A stretch of DNA of 64,000 nucleotides from positions 508,896-572,895 of the forward strand of contig NMRA01000083.1 in the NCBI GenBank assembly GCA_002633005.1, in the 5' to 3' direction. The translations under genes and the position numbers were made by a program. Every line of letters starts with the position of its first letter. Positions within the stretch are counted from its first letter, which is position 1. This DNA is from Phoronis australis. Lineage: Eukaryota; Phoronida; Phoronidae. The notes beneath the pieces are model-generated. The model did no database searches, had not been told where the DNA came from, and worked only from the letters and a program-made list of their open reading frames with translations. Positions 11,962-24,700 of this stretch are shown piece after piece.

Positions 11962-13300
11962 ATGCACCCACGAATGGACCGCAAATGGAATGATTCAAGG
12001 GTTATTGGTTTCATAAAAATAGCCACCAGATGGAGAACAAATGTCCAATCCATCTGAAAATGGAAACATGCCAGTGTTTTTTAATAAAAATCTATTTACC
12101 AAATTTCATAAAAATCTGTCAAAGAACTTCAGAGAAACAAGGGAAAACAGAAAAAATGAAATTACCACTATGGGGCACAGCGTTCATTGGATATGCCTGA
12201 AAGACGTCGTTGTCTGTTGTTAGCTTCACATAAATACAATTACTAAATTTAATAAAGATCCTGCAGTGAGTTTAGAAGATGCAGCTATGGGCGCAAACCA
12301 AAACAAAACTACCACTAGGAGGTGCCACAGTAGTCGAATTTGTCATCGTCAACCGTCCTCTTCACACTGAGAACATATACGCCAATTTCCAAAATCATCC
12401 TTAAAGTGGTTTGGTTGATCGAGGGGTGGATGCCAACAAATACTCGAAAACAGGAAAAATGGCAACTAGGTGGCGCAAAAGTTCCTCGATTCCATCCGAA
12501 AGTGGGAGGATAGCATCATCTCACCAATAAATGACTATATTACAAACTTTCTGATAATCCGTTGAAAGAAACAGTAAAAATGTCCACTAAGTGGTGCAAA
12601 CTACGTCAAATCCATCCGCAAATAGGAGGATAGCGTCATCTCACTAATACATGCCTATATTCCAAATTTTGTGAAAATATGTTGAGGATCTTTAAAGATA
12701 CAGAGGTAAACGTAAAAAAATAAAATTGCCACTAGGGGACAAACCGGTAGTCAGATCTGTCCGAATGTCATCGTCATCCATTGTCAACATCATATAAATA
12801 CACTTGTTGAATTTACTAAAGATCCAGCCAACGGTTTAGGAGATACAACCATGGGTGCAAAAAAAACTGCCACTAGGAGGTGCCACACTATTTGAAATAG
12901 TCAGAAAATCATCAGCCATCCTCTTCATAGTAAGAACATGCCATGGCTCGAAAACAGCAAAAATGACCACTAGTTGGCGCAAACTACGTTGAATCCATCC
13001 GAAAATAGAAGGATAGCATCATCTCACTAATAGATGCCTACATGCCAAATTTTAAGAAAATATGTTGAAGACCTTTGAAGATATAGAGGTATGCGTAAAA
13101 AAATAAAATTGCCACTAGGGGGCACATTGGTAGTCGGACCCATCCGAATGTTCGCTCATGCCGTCCCATTTATAATAAGAACATATTATGTGCAAAATTT
13201 CATGAACGTACGTCAAAGGGTTTTGGAGATAAGAGCAGCGGATGCCGGATGGACGGACGGTGATGATGGCATGTGTCCACGTATAAATATGTGGGCGCAT
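11962..13300 (+). repeat. Repeat element with a CTCF-motif-like array, copy 1
   Basis: Bounded by inverted ends ATGCACCCAC (11962-11971) and GTGGGCGCAT (13291-13300). Inside are eight spaced copies of a CCACTAGGGGGC-like core, at 12165, 12312, 12463, 12584, 12729, 12870, 12967 and 13112 (steps of 147, 151, 121, 145, 141, 97 and 145). Surrounding text repeats too (GGATAGCATCATCTCACTAA; AATTTTGTGAAAATATGTTG). Unit types alternate as A (GGGGCAC), B (GGAGGTGCC) and C (TGGCGC) in the order A B C C A B C A. The right end also forms a hairpin (13272-13300). A second copy lies inverted at 36141-37192, and fragments lie at about 26020-26100 and 28215-28350. No convincing coding potential; superfamily unknown. 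Confidence 0.7.
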
Positions 13301-14409
13301 AAAAAGTGAGTAACCTCAAGGCCTAAGCGAGTACTCGCAACTCTACCACCAGACCACATTGCCTCATTGTATCATTAATATTCATTAATATTGCATTGCA
13401 GTGCATTGCACAATGACATCACTTCACAAAAAGACTACCAATAAATGTCTATAGATGAATTAACGTATATTCTGTTGAATAAAATCACAGTCTGTTAACA
13501 TTTGCTGTGCAGAAGTCCATGAAGAAATAAAATCATAACAGCCAGAGCCAGGGAAAATAGATGTCACAAAGACACAATACAAGGAAGAAACCTCACTGGT
13601 GGCCATTTTTAATGAATGCTTCAAATGGATTTCAGTCATTTTTATCATGCATTCTGTCGCTTGTCTTATATACCGGTACAACAACAACCAAGGTTGGGAT
13701 CAATAAGGCCGTCCCAGATTGCACAGTGATAGAACTCTCCTTTGTCCCAGAGGTAATGTTTGATTTTGGGTGAAGGCAACGAACCTAACATCACAGCAGT
13801 AATACTTTGTTGGCAGTGGAAGGACAAACAGAGTATTGCCTGTAACTTGAGTTGGTTTGGGAAATAGAATACTGTCGTGGTAAGGAATATTATGGCACCG
13901 ATTTTATGAGAGTAAATTAATGCCCAAATTTGTTTTTCAGGCAGCTATATAGGGCAAAATGCATCTTTAAAATGCCCGGTCGTGTGAAGCAAGTTGCATG
14001 TTTGCATCCAAGGCTGTGATGTACTAGTTTAGACATGCGTTTGCTGCTTTTGTGTAAAGTTGCACAATGGGATATTGAAACGTGTAAACATTGTATCGGT
14101 TTCAATAGTTTAGAAAGGGTAATGTGCATTTGTTTAAAAATTAACATTATAAACTATGTTCATTGAAATGCGATTTGACTGTGTAACTTTCAATTTGTAT
14201 ATACAAGTCCACCATAACAAAGATGCATAACATCAGTAATGCCAGAAAAAATCAAATATAAGAACAAACAAAACAAATGCAAATATATTAGAATTTTGTA
14301 CTTTTTGATTTCATGTCAAAAGAAATTTTTTTTGTTAACAGTACAAGTTTTGCTGTTTGCAAAAAGTAAAGGCAGTAATAAGTAATTGTTAGTGTCGATT
14401 ACTTTTGTC

Positions 14410-14745
14410 TGTTCAAGTCCTATATAGCTAGGTAGTGTGATGTGTCATGTCAAAACATGTTCAAGTCCTATATAGCTAGGTAGTGTGATGTGTCATGTCT
14501 ATACATGTTCAAGTCCCATATAGCTAGGTAGTGTGATGTGTCATGTTCAAGTCTCATATAGCTAGGTAGTGTGATGTGTCATGTCTATACATGTTCAAGT
14601 CCCATATAGCTAGGTAGTGTGATGTGTTAGTCTATACATATTCAAGTTCCATATAGCTAGGTAGTTTGATGTGTCATGTCTATCTGTACATGTTGAAGTC
14701 CCATATAGCTAGGTAGTGTGATGTGTCATGTCTATACATGTGCAT
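14410..14745. repeat. Minisatellite, about 7 copies of a ~47-bp unit
   Basis: Each unit contains TATATAGCTAGGTAGTGTGA or a near copy, then TGTCATGTC, and begins GTTCAAGTCC. Starts are near 14411, 14459, 14506, 14545, 14591, 14639 and 14690. One unit lacks the TATACATG linker, which explains the single ~38-bp step. Direct tandem repeats without spacers, so a minisatellite. Confidence 0.85.
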
Positions 14746-15494
14746 GACTAGTAGTTCCAGCAAACGAAGGTCTCGGTGATGTCATTACAACAGCAACATC
14801 TTTGAAACAATGATTGTACTGTTTCATGTGTTTCATGTGTTTCATGTTTTAGGGTGGAATCCTTTATTTTTGTTGTTAATACGATGAGTTAGTGTTCACG
14901 ATAAAACAATGGACGGAATGGGAAGATTAACCAAATGCTAGCTTGATTTATTTGACTTAGAAGTTAGTAACTTTGGCCTGACCTAAATAGCACTGCAAGG
15001 GTTTCTAAACTGAGAACCTCAACAAAATTACCAGGCATCATAAAAAAGAATTATTGGTCTTCTTTCATAACATATATTGGTCACTTCATGGTCCCTTTGT
15101 TAACTCTGAAAAGATCTATGCAGTTAGGAGAAAGTCCTGGATGTGAGACCCGGTCGGGACAGAGATCTTTTCAGACTTAACTATAGGTCACGTGATGATA
15201 TCAACATATGCTGTGTAAGAAAACCAATAATTCTTACTTCTACCAAATCTACGCCCTGATTAACAACAGCACAATTATGTACCAACATAATGTTCTAATC
15301 AAACAAAAGATATAATGTCCATTTTTCCATTTCTAATAACCACAGCAGCATGACAGCATAGGCAACATCTCGTGCCACCTTCAACACTAAAGTTTATTCC
15401 AAATTTTAAGCTCAATGTGGATGAAATTCATGTGCTGTTTCCTTCATTACTAGCTCGTTTTCCAGCCACTGTACACCCAGTTGTAGGTAAGTTA

Positions 15495-15922
15495 AAGCCG
15501 AACTTCAACGGAATTTTGTTATTTTAGATGTATTGGGCTAAGCATATAGTCCTAGCAAAGCCTTTAGTAAAATAAGAAAACGCAAGTTCAATCGCGCAAA
15601 TGTAAGCCTGTCAAATGATAAGTGAAGCTGCTTTTTTGTGCCATGTTGCGTCACCAACAGATTCCAGCACAAATGACAAAAGGGCCAATAACAGTTGTAT
15701 TGAATAGGGGTCTGAATAGAACACCATTGGGACTTCTTATGCAGGTGTTACTCGCAGCTGTTTGAATTAAAAGGTGATTCTCATGGTGACGAAGACAAAA
15801 GCAAGCCAATACACCTAACAGTTCATTACATTTGGCAATTTATGGCACTAATGGACTCAGAGCGATGCTCTTAACATACTGTAGGAACTAAATTTACAGG
15901 TGTTACCGTTCAAGATTGGCTT
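15495..15922 (+). repeat. Dispersed repeat, partner of 60868-61283
   Basis: About 420 bases align in the same orientation with 60868-61283. Shared stretches include TTTTGTTATTTTAGATG, GTCTGAATAGAACACCATTG and AAGACAAAAGCAAGCCAATA. The copies differ by scattered substitutions and short indels. There is no coding signal. Ordinary interspersed repeat of unknown class. Confidence 0.65.
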
Positions 15923-16065
15923 TAATGTTATCTGTTTGCTGACATACAGACATAGCTAATGAAGATGCCACTGAGTATGGGTGCAGTCTCGCTAGAATTT
16001 ATGTTGGCTGCAATGTCTTTTAATTAAAATACAGCATTGCATGACCTTTGATAAAATAGACATGA

Positions 16066-16071
16066 TTTATT
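16066..16071 (-). terminator. Polyadenylation signal of the ML-domain gene
   Basis: TTTATT on the plus strand, AATAAA in the sense of the gene, 119 bases beyond its stop codon at 16190-16192. Confidence 0.5.
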
Positions 16072-16189
16072 TTAGTTTGGAGTTGACACTTTTTACCTAT
16101 GACTTTAAAAAACATCAGACACAAGTTGACATGAAATGTCAACTTCTGCAACCTCATACAATACCCAATAATGTCAAATGGTAACAATA

Positions 16190-19100
16190 TTACAGCGTGA
16201 AATGAGCAAATCCGCAGACTACGACCTTTTTGTCTTGGTCTGTAACATGACCTTTAACAGAGTATTCTCCCTGTGAAAAAAGAAAATAAATCAAACATAA
16301 TTCCACACCCATTGTAGCAACTTTTCATAAGTGGACTTGCTGAGAAAAAATCAGTGGGACAGCTCAAAGGCAGATCTCTTTTACAACATCTGCCAACACA
16401 AGGTGGCGTCTTGCTATTTAGTGGTGCAAGACTGCAAAACTCAAATGTTAACTGTTTCGCCTTTCATAAAACATCTTGACTTTTCTGAACACTACATTCA
16501 ATGCATTCAAGCACTGTCTTGCTGGAAACAAAAAGAACTGGCTGTTCTGTAGGTGGGCTTGTCACCATACAGTGTAGCCAGTGTTAGAAGGCACAAGAGT
16601 TCATCATTTTTTGTTGTACCTTCTAGTTATATTCTGCTTTCTTTCATACCCGTGTACATAACTCATCACAATTTATCGTAACTACCGTACTTGTCTGATT
16701 TAATGCCCATGTTCGGCCAAATGCTTATAATTAAGAGAAAATTCCAAACTTTTACATTTACGTACACATCAATGCTAGGCTTAATGTCCACCCTAACTTC
16801 ATACAATTGACACTTCCTTGGAACACCCGTGTCTGTGAATTCCCAACCATCTTGGGCAAATTTTAGCTCCTGAAACTATGAAACTCGCATACCTTTAAGT
16901 AATGGGCAATCATAAGTCCCGTCCACACACAGCCTACCCTAGAACAAGTTCCACTAGTGCAACTTACCCCACTTTTGAGTGGAGTGTCCACACACACACA
17001 CACACCTATCCAATAACTAGGGTAAGGCCGAAGTTGTCGCTCTGTGCGTGACAATGAACGCCTAATGCAAGTACGGAGCGCAAAGGAAAACCCACCTGTA
17101 TGTAACCGCAGCAGATAATTACTTCCACCCTATCCCACTTTGCGGCCACACAGCGATTACAAGTGGCGCAAGTTACCCTAGAACAAGTTATCCCACCTCG
17201 ATAATGGGGAGTAAGTTGTCACAAGTAGGGTAAGTTGTCCTAGTTTAAATAGCATCCAGACAGCACTCAGACCTAGCAACTACAGCACTCATACCTAGCG
17301 ACAACAGCACTTAGACCTAGTGACAAATCGTTCCAGGAGTAACTTGTTCTAGGGTAAGTCTCAGATTATTTGGCCAGGGAAAATGCCCATACTGTCCTAT
17401 GTTTTGTTTGACTAATATATGCGAGTGCCACCCAAATGCAATATCACGGAGTTAACTTTTTGGGAAAACGGCCATCACCAACATCTCAAAATTTTTTTTG
17501 TCTTTGATCGCCGATGTATGGTTTGACACATCCCCATCCCATGATTTTGAGTTCCCCAATTTTATCACTCAGGGCATTAAGCCAAACAAGTACAGTGTTA
17601 CTAAAGAAGACAAAGTTTGGTCAAAATGGCAAACTACACACATACTTAAAGCTGCATCTCACCCTATTTAGCTGGCTAAATACAGAAATCAAATTATTTA
17701 GGCCTTCTGTGCCCGGTTGCATGAAACAGTCTCAATTAGTGACTCAACTAAGTTTCCAAAATCTACTGCGTATTTTTGGACTTGTGGAAACATTGATTGC
17801 CCTTTCTTGTATTGCTTTAGTTTCATTACTAAGTCAACTTTTGATTTTGATAGAAATAGAGAGTAAACTCTACAGTAAATGTCAATATTCTCTAAAAAAA
17901 TAGGGTTCTTTTCTTGCAACACGCCCCAATTTAAGGACTAAGTGCCTATTTATTTTCAATGAACACTGGGCTCTGTTTTTATTTACATTTGGAAAATGCC
18001 ATTAAACAAAGAGGAGCTCATACTAAAGATGCATCTTTGAGTTCATAAAGACACAAATATGCAAAAAGACCTAGGGGGACCTTAGTCGAGTCCCTATTAG
18101 AGACTGTTTCACGCAACCTAGCACTGCTCTCTTAAAATCGGTCTCATAATGTTCCTTACCATGATAGGAACAACTCAAGTCACAGGAAATCCATATGTGT
18201 ACCGTTTTTAAAATTCGCAATTTGAGGTTTGGCCAACCCCAATAAACACTGAAGCATTTTCTTGAGTCTCTGATAGCTTTGGTGGTCTTGTTGGTAATGG
18301 AAATGATATCAAGTCATGATAAGGAAAATTATGAGAATGATTTTAAGGGAGTAAAAGGTATAATTCACTTTTAATTTTTTAGTCACATGAACAGGGCAAA
18401 GTTAGGCTTTAAGAACATTTTCAAAGAATTTGAAAACAATGCCCCAATGCACCTCAACTGATTCCAATGGTGTTTTCTGAGCTCACAAGCCCTTTGAAAA
18501 CAATGGGAAGCCATGAGGGACCCTTGATGCCTTGATATTTTGGTTGAATATCGGCCCCAGTCCCCTATGAAGAACATTCTTAAATGTTTTTTAAATCAAG
18601 CAAATTGCCCTCATCACGGCAGACGGGGTGGAATTGGAGGTGACCTGGGGGATTATCCCCTCGACAAAAAAATTTCCTTCAGATGGCACATGCCCTGCCA
18701 TGCAATGTACTCATACTGATTTCATCAACAAAGTTAACAACTACAAACTGCATAATCGTTGAATGTGCATTACTGTTTAGAAGAAACCCTTCTTCCAGGA
18801 ATAGTATCTGAAAACCATTACTTACCTTTGGCAGGTAGTTGGGTATCTTCACCTCCCTCTTATAATACTTCACACCCTCCTTGATAGGGCATGTGACCAG
18901 TTTGTTGATCTTCCCTTTCTCCATCGTACAAATATCAAACTTGTTACTATACAAGGCTTTACCATTGTATTGAACATCAATGTAGAAGTCTCCATACTCA
19001 ATATCATGATCTGGAAGGAAAAGTATTAATATTCTTCACTAATGTTGTACAAAATTATTATGTTTGGGCTTTGGATCATACGTCGTCAGCTACCAGTGTT

Positions 19101-22026
19101 TTACCCAATACATGCAGATTTTGCAAACTGCCCGATGATCAAAATGGACTGACAAAAGAACAATTGATAATATCTTGAGAAATATATCATGTTTTGGGTC
19201 AAACAACAGTCATTTTTAATGCAAAACAATAGACAAATGTCATTTGATTACATCTGTGATCGTGTGTCAGCATGTTCAATTCGTGAGCATCTTGCACTAC
19301 AAATCGCGCAAATGACGTGCAGTACTGAAAGTCAGTGAACGTTTTAGCCTCTGGAAACATACCTTTTGTTCAACTGCGTGGCGATGGGAACTGCTATGTC
19401 TTGATGCAGGTTTTATTCAACAGGTAGTTTATATTTTACGATTATTTAAAAACAAATGTGATATCAGAACCAGATTTCAGCGATGCGCACAGTGATAAAG
19501 TTGAGTGTTGTGAAATGAGACAGAACGGGTTTGAACCATTCGGCGCAACCTCACACATTCCAACAGGCAATGCTTACTACAGGTTGGCACTTATCACAGC
19601 ACCTGAAGTTTTATGACAGGCTTCTTTCTAAATCATATAATAATAGAAATTGTGCACTCTGTTAAACACAAAAACATTGCAGCAATAGTGGAGATGTCTA
19701 GTTGTTCCAAACCAACGAAGCTGTCCTAAATTAAGGATTTTTTACACTACCATTAAATGCTATCACGGCATAAAATGGTGTAATAATCAAAATCAGTTTG
19801 AAACAAGTTAAAGAGATTAACACAAACATCAATACCAACAAATATTCCCACAGCACAAAATTCAAAGATTTATCTCATCACTGGGCATTTCCAAATTGAT
19901 ATCAAATGTCAATGTAAAAACAAAATGATTAGAAATGTCAATTACTGATTAGAAAATTAAAGTGATAGAAAATAAAATCTTATTGTTCATATTTTGGGGT
20001 GGAACGGTTTTGGAGATTTTTGATACAACAAGTTTGCAGGTCTTATTTTCGAGGATATAGTCACAACAGACCGAGCAGACTTAATTTCTCGTACACCTTG
20101 ATCTGTCATTTCAAAACTTGAATAATTACAATTTGAGGTCAGGGCTTTAGACATTACATACTTAGCGCTGTATAGGAGTCAGAAACTACTGTGACCAACT
20201 GAAATGGGTCTTACCCCAAGAAATATTGACGTAGGTCCTGGACTTGACCCCACCTCTCTCAAGGTCAGGCAACAGCACTGTAGTACCAAACATCACTTTA
20301 TCTTCACTCTCTGCAAAAGACATATGGCGATAAACAAAATCTTCTCAGCCCTGTGTAAAAAAGGTCTTTTGAAGTGAGAGGTCTGGCTACGTAAGTGCTA
20401 GCGACAACGCCAGCAGTTTTCGGATAACTCAAATCACCAGTAAAGGTGATGCTTGACCAATCACGTGACTGGCAGTTTTGCCATTAGCGAATGTGCCAAT
20501 GAAATCGCTAGCGTTCTAGAGAATTTGCGAAAAGGTGTTAAGTGTCATAAGAATAGTGATAATACTAGCATCAAAAAACTTTAAATAATGAGGCAGTTGC
20601 TACTGACAACTAAAAATTTGTAGATGGTAAGTGCTCCACTCTTCAACTCTTTGAACATATTTTTGACAATAATGCCGTGATTTCAGTTCTTGCTGAAAAT
20701 TTGCTGTCGAATTTGTGAATTATACATGGATATACCATTTTGTAACCTGAAAGCACAGAGCAATAGTGAAGAAAAAACCTAAATGCATTATCACAGGACA
20801 AAATGTACATTCATATTGCATTTCTAGTATATTCTTGCATTTGTTTTTGTCAACTTCTGATTGACAGTTCATTTTATATTTGTATCTTTTTTCATGAAAA
20901 TGAATCTCCTCCCTGTATTTTCTCTGCAAACTAGCTTAGAAATCTTAGTACGCCAATCAAAAATATCGATCACAATACAGAATACTACATGGCGAGGCTG
21001 TTATTTCCTGCATCAAGATGAGGCCTCGAGTGAAATAATTGACGGGAACATGTGATGGTCTGTTTAATATGCCACCCATTGAGCAATTACTCATCAAAAC
21101 TCGCAAAACAAAACGGTATTGTTCCGGTGTTCAACCTCAACCATCCCTAATGCAGTGCAGTGGATCAAACCTACATCTTCCATAGAACATGGCGGAATGG
21201 CCACCATGTTGTCCTCCCAAACTGCTTTCGCCGACTGGAAATAGCGGAATGGGTAACTGTCACCCAGTAGTTATTTACCATTCAGGCTTGTACTGAGGAA
21301 TAAAAAAATAAGAGTACACTATATCCCTGGCTGATAAAGGCATGACCCCTGAAGGTTATAGGTACTTAAATATTTGTCTTCAGAATACCCAAGCTGATGT
21401 CGTCACATTAAAAAACAGATGGTTAGGGAATGTCTTTGGTTGATACCCAAGATGCAAAAATAGCTCATATGGTAAAGAGTCTTCAAATTCAAAGATAAAA
21501 ATGTAATTTACCGGTAACCATTTTTCAAAACCTTACTGTATTACTAAAATGATTTACCATACAATTGGCAGATCACAAAATCTGGACTAATCAAGAACTA
21601 AATTTTTTTCTGTATTTATTTTATTGAGAAAATCAATAAAATAAAATTTTAGTATGTTCTAGCCAAAACCTTTTACTGTACATGGACTAAACTTGCATGA
21701 ACATGAGAAAAAGCATGAATAAAAGACAAATCAATCATATACTCACCACAGTTGGAGAATATATCTCCAATCGATACAAAGTGATTATCTCTAATGAATC
21801 TATTCCACATGACGCGGGACACTTGAGATAAGTTGTCCTCGTCGTAGACATAATCCCTGATCTGTGACTCGCGGGTCTTCCGTACAAGATTCCTAGCTAG
21901 AACATCCTCAGTTGAACCATGGTCAAAATATTTAAAATAAACAGTCATAAGTAACGCTGTCACAGCTGTAGTTATTATGGCTATCCGCTTGATAGTCATT
22001 CTGCAGAACAATATTCGGTAACGCAT
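16190..22026 (-). CDS. ML-domain (MD-2-related lipid recognition) protein
   Basis: Four coding exons on the minus strand, 22026-21747, 20310-20215, 19010-18826 and 16270-16190, join at consensus splice sites in phases 1, 1, 0 to give 213 residues. Residues 15-31 are a hydrophobic segment (signal peptide or anchor). From about residue 90 the sequence has the ML (NPC2/MD-2/GM2A-like) pattern: C93, C153 in KFDIC, C166 in LVTCPI, C206 in VVVCGF, then FTL at the end; the spacing VTCPI...VKYY...LPKGEY is family-typical. N122 in NIS is a possible N-glycosylation site. ML proteins bind single lipids or sterols in a secreted or lysosomal setting; the ligand cannot be read here. The 60-residue stretch between the hydrophobic segment and the ML fold is longer than in NPC2. 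An alternative start is Met10. Confidence 0.8.
16936..17355. mobile_element. Short inverted-repeat element (ACCCTAGAACAAGTT ends)
   Basis: A perfect 15-base inverted pair, ACCCTAGAACAAGTT at 16936-16950 and its complement at 17341-17355, with a third direct copy at 17175-17189. Inside lies a threefold tandem of about 22 bases built on CAGCACTCAGACCTAGC (about 17262-17330). Size and structure fit a miniature inverted-repeat transposable element (MITE). It lies downstream of the 5' part of the ML gene's final intron. Confidence 0.5.
17709..18124. mobile_element. MITE family Y (GGTTGCRTGAAACAGTCTC ends), copy 1
   Basis: The left end GGTTGCATGAAACAGTCTC and the complement of the right end, GGTTGCGTGAAACAGTCTC, form imperfect terminal inverted repeats of about 40 bases around a 416-base element. 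Related copies lie at 41646-42022 and, as fragments, near 25640-25740 and 53163-53265. No coding capacity. It lies inside an intron of the ML gene. Confidence 0.65.
19150..19480. repeat. Dispersed repeat, partner of 23295-23625
   Basis: Direct, diverged copy of 23295-23625; shared blocks include ACAAATGTCAT, GAACRTTTTAGCCT and TGATATC/ATTATTTAAAA. Lies in an ML-gene intron. Class unknown. Confidence 0.5.
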
Positions 22027-24700
22027 AAGTCCAACTCTCTAATAAACAAGAAACTGGTGGGCACACAGCCTCAACCAGATGTGAATTGCTTTGTATGAAG
22101 CAAATCAGCTGACTAGAGGAAAACACATGTGACCTTTGCCCTCCAGTTGAAATGGAATACTTTACATGTATGTGGCTTCACTTCAGAAGATTCACCAAGA
22201 TCCAGGTTCAGTAGAGAAAGCAAAGTCCAGTGGCTCAACCTGTTCATAAATTTGACCAGGCTTGACAGCTTGTTTCCATGCCAAGAAACTTATGGTGCAA
22301 CTGAACAGTGAGCTACACTGACCTAGTTGGAAATCTGCCCCCTGAATGTGCCTGGGAACAGCTGATGAGGTCACAGCTGATGAGAAAGGTCACAGCTGAT
22401 TCAGGAGTGAGGACAGTCTGCTGACAAGAGACTGAACATGCACACAGCACAGAAACGATTAAGAGTTAGTCTTGGCAAAATCTGTGGTTCCAGTGACTTA
22501 TCAATAAGAAATGTCTAATAATAATAGGGTTTTATTAGATGGAAGGGTATGCTGCAGACAAGAGGTAATGCTGCAGACAAGAGGTAATGCTGCAGACAGT
22601 AATCTTTTTCATGATTACACAACGAAGCTCAACCCAAAGCCCTCTCCTTTTGATTTCTGGACACAAAGCTTTGTGGAGGCAAGGTATTCCTAAATAAAGG
22701 TCATTGTGGACCATGAAATCCTCTGCTCAGAATGAGGCCATGCCAGTGCAGACATGGCTTTACATTAGGTGAGCGTTCCCTGGTTACACATTATTTTGCC
22801 AAAATCACGTTCTATTTGTTTACTTACTATTTCCATGGCTATAATAGGTTAGCAATGTTATTAATTTCAACAGTACTTACTATTTCCATGGATATAATAG
22901 GTTAGCAATGTAATTAATTCCAACAGTACGTATTATTTCGGTTATGAAAGCTTCTAAGGAGAGACATTTGAATGAACAATAGCGATGATGATGAATATAA
23001 ATGGAAAGCAGTGCTATCACTGTAGAGGCCACCCTCATTTTAAATATCACAATAAATAAAAAAATTTTAAAAATTATTGACTTTCACACTCGGTCAATAT
23101 GTTAATTTTCAGAACCCAAAAATGTGATAATGACAGATGCGAATTTTATTATACGACTACACCGGCTTAGTAATTCATGGAAGGAGGTTATGCTGGGGTT
23201 TTCAATCCCATGTCGATCACTCACTCGGTCAGTCAGCTACCATTTTTTATCTTAAACGGTGCAGAGAGTGACTTTGAAAAAACTTCCAGGAGATGTTTGT
23301 ATTGGACAAAGGAAAAATCAATTATATTTTGGAGAAGATGTCATGTTTTGTCACACAATGGTCGTTTTTAAAGCATAACAATCAACAAATGTCATGCAAT
23401 CGCAAGGTGCATGTCAGCTAGCATGCAGGCTTAGCATATGCACAGGCAAAATTCTGCACAAATAACACGCATTGAAAGTTGGCGAACATTTTAGCCTTTG
23501 AAAACAAACCTTAATTGTGTACAGTAGGGTGAAGGTGGGAACAGTGATGTCTTGGTGCAAGTTTGTGTTCACTTGGAGGTTTATAATTGCAATTATTTAA
23601 AACCAAATAAGTAACACCAGGTTCCATACAACATGAAAGGCACAGTGATAAAGTATTGGCTTGCAAACAGAAATATCCCAGAATTGAATCACGATAAAAT
23701 CTACATTACTCCACAAAAAAGTTTTTAAAAAGAATTCAAATCGTATCACCACTGCATGATCGGGTCAATCTGGAGAATTATTGTCTCCAAAATACTAGTT
23801 TGTAACTTCGTAATCTGTACGAATCATATAATAATTAAACATAATCTCACACAGTGGATGGCAAAACCATCAAAAGTTCAGGGAAAAGTTGATCAATAAA
23901 AACATGAAAAATTAAAAACCATAAATCACAGTCTATGTATGACGTCACCATTTGCACCCCAAATGACAAAGTTATAAGGGGAGTTCATCTCTCAAACACA
24001 AGTTAAAACTGATTATAAATTGGCATTATGCTCTCCTAGATAAACACCTTATCTGCCCAATTTGACGAAGATTCTTCATCAAACTTGTTAAAAACTCAGC
24101 CTGCTTCACAAGTTCACGGTACCTCATACTTTGTTAACAGATTTGTACAAGAACAGCTGATGTCAAGAGGCCTGTTCATCAGATTTGGTCTTATTGGTGT
24201 GGAGAAGAGCAATTACCTCACTAGCGATGGCTTCATGGCAATAAAGCACAATCCAAAATAAATTGATCAATATTGTGGAGTGTGGACTAAAACTGTCAAT
24301 TTTTTAACCGTTTTTTTTTTCTGACACCGAATTCCTCGTAAAAGTTATATTGCGATCATTTTTAATCAATGAAGTGAAATAAAAATTAGCCACATAGGTG
24401 CTTTGGGTTTCGGTTCTCTGACACACATTGATAAATAGTTTCAGTAGCTCTTTGAAGACATTCAACTGTGGTAAATAATTGGCTGGCGAGTGCCGATGTC
24501 GCACAAAAGATCGCACAAATTCATAATAAAAATTTGGATCTAGACTAGATTTAGAAACCGCTGTCGCCTGTACAAAAAGCCAAAACGAAAGCAATTCCAA
24601 ACACTTAATTTACTATGCAGGAGTTGAAATAATGCCAAAAAAAATATAATTGTAAATTCTCGGAGATAATATCTATTCACTAGGATTTTTTTGACTCTAG
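22027..24700. other. Intergenic, no gene seen
   Basis: Between the ML-gene start and CHTF8. I see only small tandem duplications: three copies of GCTGCAGACAAGAGGTAA-type text at about 22550-22600, and a 54-bp direct duplication at about 22822-22927 containing CCATGGATATAATAGGTTAG. The dispersed repeat at 23295-23625 is also here. The ML promoter should lie just above 22026 but shows no clear core element. Confidence 0.4.

Noticed and set aside
13091-13309. Overlapping frames on both strands at the end of the CTCF-motif-like repeat
   Set aside because: They follow the repeat unit sequence and are not kept in the inverted copy; repeat-derived chance frames.
14410-14745. Possible CRISPR-like array (repeats with ~47-bp period)
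   Set aside because: The whole unit repeats without unique spacers, and the context is an animal intergenic region; it is a minisatellite.
17514-17903. 129-codon plus-strand frame
   Set aside because: It spans the left end of a family Y MITE, lies inside an ML-gene intron and lacks any recognisable domain.
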